Of a DNA stretch of 56,096 bases, positions 52,065 through 56,096 are shown one piece after another (positions within the stretch are counted from its first letter, which is position 1; the number at the start of each line of letters is the position of its first letter). Origin of the DNA: Bacteroidales bacterium (GTDB taxonomy: Bacteria > Bacteroidota > Bacteroidia > Bacteroidales > UBA10428); the NCBI GenBank assembly GCA_016935355.1, contig JAFGRC010000149.1, forward strand, positions 1 to 56,096, read 5' to 3'. A model generated the notes under the pieces. That model did not search any database. It worked only from the letters and a program-made list of their open reading frames with translations, and was not told where the DNA came from. The position numbers were made by a program, and so were the translations under genes.

Positions 52065-53204
52065 ATGGGAGAGCTATTTGAAGGACGGGGATGCCACAAA
52101 CTGGTTAAAGACCAGACTGACGCATTTTCCTGTTACGATATCGGAGGCAATAAACTGGATGCCATAAACCTGCACAGGGATATTCCGGAGCATTATCATA
52201 ATTGCGATATAGTGGAAGTGCGATTCAAGAATACCCGCAAGGGATATTACAAAAATGTGAACAGTCTTAAGCTGCAAAAGGGTGATGTTGTTGCTGTTGA
52301 AGCATCACCCGGACATGATATCGGGATCGTATCGCTTACAGGAATGCCAGTTCAGTTGCAGTTGAATATAAACAACATACCCGGAGAGTCTACAGAATTC
52401 AAAAAGATCTACAGGAAAGCAAAATCTGTTGACATCGACAAATGGAAAGAGTCCATATCAAAGGAGTTCAAGACCATGATCGATTCCAGGAAAATCACCG
52501 GCGATTTAAAACTGGAAATGAAAATAGGGGACGTGGAGTACCAGGGTGACGGGACCAAGGCGATCTTTTACTACATTGCTGATGATCGCGTTGATTTCAG
52601 GGAACTTATTAAAGTGCTGGCCGAGCGTTTGAAGGTGAGGATTGAAATGAAACAGATCGGTGCCAGACAGGAAGCCGGCCGTATCGGGGGTATCGGGTCA
52701 TGCGGCAGGGAACTGTGCTGTTCGACATGGATCACCAATTTCGTATCGGTAACGACAAATGCAGCAAGGTATCAGGAGGTGTCGCTCAATCCACAGAAAC
52801 TTACCGGGCAGTGCGGCAAACTGAAATGTTGCCTGAATTATGAATTGGCAGCATATCTGGATGCTCAGAAGGATTTTCCGGACACATCCATTCTGCTGGA
52901 AACGGAGCAGGGACAGTTCTTTCACCAGAAGACGGATGTATTTAAAAGACTGATGTGGTATTCTTCAAAGAAAGAAATGCCCTCGGAGATTGTCTGCCTT
53001 TCGGTCGATCAGGTGAAGGAGATCATTGTCAGGAACAGAAAAGGGGAAAAGGTTAAAAAACTGGAAAGCGTTGCAGCAGTGAACATAGCTCCCATCATCG
53101 ACTACAAGTACCAGCTTATGGATGACGAATCCAGTCTCGCCAACTATGAGGATGCTCCAACCGAAAAAAAGACGCAAAGAAAATTTCGTAAAAAATACCG
53201 TTGA
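52065..53204 (+). CDS. PSP1-domain protein RicT
   Basis: A 379-residue PSP1/RicT protein. In Bacillus, RicT with RicA and RicF forms an Fe-S complex that works with RNase Y and in development. Here the PSP1 core is recognised by VEVRFKNTRKGYYKN and GDVVAVEASPGHDIG, and the Cys motifs are GIGSCGRELCCSTW and QCGKLKCCLNYE, likely cluster ligands. The C-terminal tail is charged and rich in Lys. ATG at 52065 is preferred over TTG at 52044. gldH follows 7 bases downstream, a recurring pair in Bacteroidetes. Confidence 0.88.
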   Translation: MGELFEGRGCHKLVKDQTDAFSCYDIGGNKLDAINLHRDIPEHYHNCDIVEVRFKNTRKGYYKNVNSLKLQKGDVVAVEASPGHDIGIVSLTGMPVQLQLNINNIPGESTEFKKIYRKAKSVDIDKWKESISKEFKTMIDSRKITGDLKLEMKIGDVEYQGDGTKAIFYYIADDRVDFRELIKVLAERLKVRIEMKQIGARQEAGRIGGIGSCGRELCCSTWITNFVSVTTNAARYQEVSLNPQKLTGQCGKLKCCLNYELAAYLDAQKDFPDTSILLETEQGQFFHQKTDVFKRLMWYSSKKEMPSEIVCLSVDQVKEIIVRNRKGEKVKKLESVAAVNIAPIIDYKYQLMDDESSLANYEDAPTEKKTQRKFRKKYR

Positions 53205-53211
53205 CAATTCT

Positions 53212-53679
53212 ATGAAAAAAGCCGGTCTGATCCTTTCAATAGCACTAATCACACTATCATGTGACACACGTAAGTTATTTGAAGAATATACTGAAATCCC
53301 GGGTGATGTATGGAACAGTAAAAATGTGCTGCACTTTAATGTGAACATCAGTGATACAATCAGATCATATAATATCTATATTGGTGTGCGCAATGCGGAC
53401 CGGTATCCATATTCCAACCTGTATCTGTTCGTAACTGCACATTCACCGGATGGAAATTCATTGAAAGACACCGTTGAGGTTGTCCTGGCGGATGAACTTG
53501 GTAAATGGCTGGGGAAAGGCGCCGCAAGTATTTATACCACACAACATCCCTATAAATCAAACATCAGATTTCCCGTACGGGGAATATATACCTTTGATAT
53601 TGAACAGGCTATGCGTGTTCAGGATCTGCGGCATATCAGCAATATCGGACTCCGGATTGAGGCGGCAGACAAAAATTAG
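53212..53679 (+). CDS. gldH: Gliding motility lipoprotein GldH
   Basis: A 155-residue lipoprotein with signal MKKAGLILSIALITLSC (Cys at 17). The domain after it (WNSKNVLHFNVNISDTIRSY, NIYIGVRNADRYPYSNLYLF, and ADELGKWLGKGAASIYTTQH) matches GldH. In Flavobacterium GldH is needed for gliding, but gldH also occurs in many non-gliding Bacteroidetes. No other gld or type IX secretion gene is in this window. The start at 53212 is required by the signal peptide; longer frames overlap ricT. Confidence 0.88.
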   Translation: MKKAGLILSIALITLSCDTRKLFEEYTEIPGDVWNSKNVLHFNVNISDTIRSYNIYIGVRNADRYPYSNLYLFVTAHSPDGNSLKDTVEVVLADELGKWLGKGAASIYTTQHPYKSNIRFPVRGIYTFDIEQAMRVQDLRHISNIGLRIEAADKN

Positions 53680-53706
53680 CATCCATGCTGTAAAAGATCA
53701 ACCGGT

Positions 53707-54420
53707 ATGCCCAAAAAAAAACTGCAGCGGTTTGCAGAAATGAAAACATTTCCCAACGTTCTTCAACCTGATTTCGGGGAAGTTTTCCGGAAAGATCATC
53801 CTTTTAAAGGAAGGTGGAAAAACTCATATTTTGGTAATGAAAATCCCATCATTCTCGAGCTCGGTTGCGGCAAGGGAGAATACACCATCGGTCTGGCCAG
53901 AAACTTTCCCGGAGCCAGTTTTATCGGTGTCGATATCAAAGGTGCCCGCATTTGGAAAGGTGCACATACGGCACTTCTGGAAGGAATATCCAATGTGGCT
54001 TTTATCCGCACCCGTATTGAACTGATCGATTCCTTTTTCGGAAAATCAGAAGTGGATGAGATCTGGCTTACTTTTCCTGACCCGCAATTAAAAAAAGGGC
54101 GCAAACGACTTTCATCATCCAGGTTTCTTCTATCCTATCAGAAATTTCTCAGGGAAAACGGACTCATACATTTGAAAACGGACAGTGAAACACTTTACCG
54201 CTATACACATGAACTGGCTGTCCGCAATAATTTCAGAATACTTTACACAACCGAAGATCTGTATCATTCCGGTATACAAAATGATATCCTGCGCATCAGA
54301 ACATTTTACGAAAAGCAATATCTGGAGAAGAATTTGAAAATAAAATATCTGTGTTTCGAACTGCCCTATGGAACGATCATCGAAGAACCGGCTGAATCAG
54401 GAAAACCAGAGTTTTTTTGA
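53707..54420 (+). CDS. trmB: tRNA (guanine-N7-)-methyltransferase
   Basis: A 237-residue SAM-dependent methyltransferase that forms m7G46 in tRNA. SAM motif I is ILELGCGKGEYTIGLA; FIGVDIKGARIWKGA and WLTFPDPQLKKGRKRLSS, with the catalytic Asp, are typical of TrmB. It is complete and starts 27 bases after gldH. Its last 53 bases overlap the next gene in another frame. Confidence 0.94.
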   Translation: MPKKKLQRFAEMKTFPNVLQPDFGEVFRKDHPFKGRWKNSYFGNENPIILELGCGKGEYTIGLARNFPGASFIGVDIKGARIWKGAHTALLEGISNVAFIRTRIELIDSFFGKSEVDEIWLTFPDPQLKKGRKRLSSSRFLLSYQKFLRENGLIHLKTDSETLYRYTHELAVRNNFRILYTTEDLYHSGIQNDILRIRTFYEKQYLEKNLKIKYLCFELPYGTIIEEPAESGKPEFF

Positions 54421-54730
54421 CCGGGTATATGAAGTTGTGCGTTTGATCCCGGAAGGAAGGGTTACCACATATGGTGCCATTGCCCGGTATATAGGAGCTC
54501 CGCAGTCAGCCCGCCTGGTAGGCTGGGCCATGAACGCATCGCATTACTGGTCAGGTTTCATACCGGCGCACCGGGTGGTGAACCGGATCGGGGTGTTGAC
54601 CGGCAAGAATCACTTCAGGTATGGAAATCTGATGCAGGAATTGCTGGAAAGCGAAGGGATCAAAATTGAAAACGATCAGATCGAAGAATTTGACAAAGTC
54701 TTCTGGGATCCTTATAAAGAATTAATCTAA
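54368..54730 (+). CDS. Alkyltransferase-like DNA repair protein (ATL)
   Basis: A 120-residue protein with the MGMT DNA-binding fold: VVRLIPEGRVTTYGAIARYI with the helix-turn-helix and ARLVGWAMNAS with the Arg finger. The acceptor site that reads PCHRV in methyltransferases is PAHRVV here (A67 in place of the reactive Cys), which defines ATLs: they bind O6-alkylguanine and hand it to nucleotide excision repair. uvrC is encoded in this window. The ATG at 54368 lies inside trmB, a 53-base overlap that implies coupled translation. Confidence 0.9.
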   Translation: MERSSKNRLNQENQSFFDRVYEVVRLIPEGRVTTYGAIARYIGAPQSARLVGWAMNASHYWSGFIPAHRVVNRIGVLTGKNHFRYGNLMQELLESEGIKIENDQIEEFDKVFWDPYKELI

Positions 54731-54759
54731 ATAAAATCCGGATTGCAGGAAAAGTATAT

Positions 54760-54767
54760 TATCTTTG
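54760..54767 (+). promoter_or_regulatory. Candidate -7 promoter element of mrp
   Basis: TATCTTTG (TAnnTTTG) lies 39 bases before the mrp ATG; a TTG is present but only 14 bases upstream, shorter than ideal. Confidence 0.4.
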
Positions 54768-54806
54768 GAAACCGTTAGAGCATCATTAATTTAACATTTT
54801 AATGTT

Positions 54807-55925
54807 ATGAATTTGAGTGAAAATCAAGTTATTGAAGTATTGCGAAGGATTGTTCATCCGGTTTCGGGCAAGGATATTGTCACGATGGGTATTGTTAAAG
54901 ATCTGAAGGTGGAACAGCACAATATAGAATTTGCGCTGGTATTCAAAAATTTCAACGATCCTTTGCAATCATCCATTAAAAAAGCATGCATTCAGGAACT
55001 CACTGATGGCTTCGGAACGGAGGTCAATGTGAATGTTGACATTCAGACCCTTATGAAACCCGTTACCGGATCCAAAAGGCAGTATTTGCCTGAAGTACGG
55101 AATATCATAGCCATTGCATCGGGTAAGGGTGGTGTGGGAAAATCAACCGTGGCCGTGAATCTTGCCGTGGCATTTGCGGCTGCTGGTGCGAAAACAGGAC
55201 TCATTGACGCAGATATTTTCGGGCCGTCGGTTCCAAAAATGTTGAAAGCAGAGGATGTCCGTCCTCAGATGACGAAAATCAACGGAAAAGACTGCATAGT
55301 TCCTGTTGACAGATACGGAGTAAAGACCCTTTCCATAGGTTTTTTCATCAATCCCGGGGACGCTACTGTCTGGCGCGGGCCTCTTGCATCCAATGCATTT
55401 CAGCAGTTGATGAGGGAAACCGACTGGGGGGTTCTGGATTATATGTTTATTGACCTTCCTCCCGGTACCAGCGATATTCACCTGACATTGGTCCAGAGTG
55501 TTCCCGTGACAGGAGCGGTGATTGTATCCACACCACAGGATGTTGCCATGGCAGATGCAGTCAAGGGAATTAACATGTTTCGCAATCCGTCGGTGAGCGT
55601 ACCGGTGCTCGGACTTATTGAAAACATGTCCTGGTTTACACCGGAAGAATTACCGGATCACAAATATTATATTTTCGGTAAGGACGGCTGCAGGAAATTG
55701 TCAGAACAGTTTGGAATTCCTTTACTCGGACAGATTCCCCTGGTTCAGGGTATCCGTGAAGGAGGTGACAACGGAGAACCATCAGTATTGCATAAAGATC
55801 CGGTAAGTGAAGCTTTTAAAACGGTTGCCGACAATCTCGTCATACAGTTGGACAAACGCAATGCAGAACAGGAACCAACCAGAATAGTGGAGATTAAAAA
55901 AGGAAAAGCAAGTAATTCACGATAA
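54807..55925 (+). CDS. Mrp/ApbC family Fe-S cluster carrier ATPase
   Basis: A 372-residue Mrp/NBP35 P-loop ATPase. An N-terminal MIP18/DUF59 domain (1-90; LRRIVHPVSGKDIVTMGIVK) precedes the deviant Walker A ASGKGGVGKSTVAVNLA. LIDADIFGPSVP and FIDLPPGTSDIHLTL follow. The region that in ApbC holds CPxC reads ENMSWFTPEELPDHKYYIFG, so the cluster-binding Cys pair is absent, as in other Bacteroidetes homologues I recall. It should assemble or carry Fe-S clusters. The NifU-type gene 10 bases downstream supports this. Confidence 0.9.
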   Translation: MNLSENQVIEVLRRIVHPVSGKDIVTMGIVKDLKVEQHNIEFALVFKNFNDPLQSSIKKACIQELTDGFGTEVNVNVDIQTLMKPVTGSKRQYLPEVRNIIAIASGKGGVGKSTVAVNLAVAFAAAGAKTGLIDADIFGPSVPKMLKAEDVRPQMTKINGKDCIVPVDRYGVKTLSIGFFINPGDATVWRGPLASNAFQQLMRETDWGVLDYMFIDLPPGTSDIHLTLVQSVPVTGAVIVSTPQDVAMADAVKGINMFRNPSVSVPVLGLIENMSWFTPEELPDHKYYIFGKDGCRKLSEQFGIPLLGQIPLVQGIREGGDNGEPSVLHKDPVSEAFKTVADNLVIQLDKRNAEQEPTRIVEIKKGKASNSR

Positions 55926-55935
55926 ATATTATAAT

Positions 55936-56096
55936 ATGGAAGCAGAACAAAAAAAAGCCATTATTGAAAAGATAAATTCTGGCATCGAAATAGTACGGCC
56001 TTATCTGAAAGCTGACGGAGGGGATGTGGAGCTGATTGATGTTACTGATGACCTTTCTGTAAAGGTCAGGCTTAAGGGAGCATGTGACGGATGCCC
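55936..56096 (+). CDS. NifU-type Fe-S scaffold (cut by window end)
   Basis: The first 53 codons of a NifU C-terminal-type (Nfu) protein: MEAEQKKAIIEKINSGIEIV, RPYLKADGGDVELIDV, then LKGACDGCP, where the two Cys form the cluster-binding CxxC. The window ends in this motif. It follows mrp by 10 bases, so the two Fe-S assembly genes are an operon. Confidence 0.9.
   Translation, partial: MEAEQKKAIIEKINSGIEIVRPYLKADGGDVELIDVTDDLSVKVRLKGACDGC

Noticed and set aside
54788-54809. Short hairpin (TAACAT and ATGTTA) just before the mrp start
   Set aside because: Only six AT-only pairs; too weak to call a regulatory element.
1-56096. CRISPR arrays, tRNA or rRNA genes, insertion sequences and prophage genes
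   Set aside because: No repeated spacer pattern, cloverleaf-like stretch, transposase or phage protein was seen on either strand; a tRNA could still be missed by eye.

Overview
This 56 kb window is chromosomal DNA of a Bacteroidetes bacterium, probably of the Bacteroidales or a near relative. Evidence for this is the presence of GldH, RicT with its two Cys-rich motifs, a TIGR01777 epimerase, a dUTPase next to a TPR protein and an EnvC-like protein, a DnaG without its zinc ligands, a YbeY with Asp for the third metal His, and repeated upstream copies of the Bacteroidetes -7 element TAnnTTTG. Coding is dense. No tRNA, rRNA, CRISPR array, insertion sequence or prophage was seen by eye. The first 15 kb look clearly more AT-rich than the last 15 kb.

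Layout, left to right. 1-6.3 kb: polA, an ArsR regulator, a polyprenyl diphosphate synthase (+) and uvrC. 6.3 kb: a perfect 16-bp parS-type palindrome between uvrC and mnmG. 6.3-15 kb: a long minus-strand run with mnmG, ybeY, an RsbW-like anti-sigma kinase, an EnvC-like protein, a TPR protein, dut, a polysaccharide flippase and an epimerase. 15-16.7 kb (+): an exported cyclophilin and pheS. 16.8-20.4 kb (-): nadA, an 18-repeat YwqK-like protein and ruvB, translationally abutting. 20.8-21.7 kb (+): rpiB and an Rrf2 regulator with three Cys. 21.7-26.5 kb (-): a VanZ-like protein, dnaG, a LuxR-type regulator paired with a hemerythrin/RIC protein, a LapA-like protein and apt. 26.6-28 kb (+): a cytidylate kinase-like protein and ispD. 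28.2-29.3 kb (-): a GIN-domain protein and a SiaC-like protein. 29.4-30.6 kb (+): hemW.

30.6-36.1 kb (-): a membrane-anchored coiled-coil protein, an RND adaptor and a TolC-like protein without a pump gene, a queuosine precursor transporter and a serine beta-lactamase-like hydrolase. 36.5-39 kb (+): a Tat-exported aldo/keto reductase with two ferredoxin-like Cys clusters, a DUF6599-like protein and a lipoprotein, behind an unusual repeat-rich control region. 39-43 kb (-): cysK/cysM, cysE, proC and pgk. 43.1-44.2 kb (+): holB. 44.3-50 kb (-): a LytTR regulator, a LytS-type kinase and a LiaF-like protein, then gpmA, a cation diffusion facilitator and lgt. 50.1-56.1 kb (+): a Big_5 lipoprotein, ricT, gldH, trmB, an alkyltransferase-like protein, an Mrp/ApbC ATPase and the start of a NifU-type scaffold gene cut by the window end.

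Most of this is core metabolism and information processing: DNA repair and replication (PolA, UvrC, RuvB, DnaG, HolB, ATL), tRNA and ribosome maturation (MnmG, YbeY, TrmB, QueT), isoprenoid and NAD synthesis, cysteine synthesis and Fe-S assembly. The features that most merit a second look are the parS site, the palindromes at the SiaC-like gene and upstream of the aldo/keto reductase, the hemerythrin-regulator pair, the pump-less efflux pair, the decayed tandem tail repeats behind the GIN protein, and the start-codon and overlap arrangements around ybeY, ruvB and the alkyltransferase-like gene.
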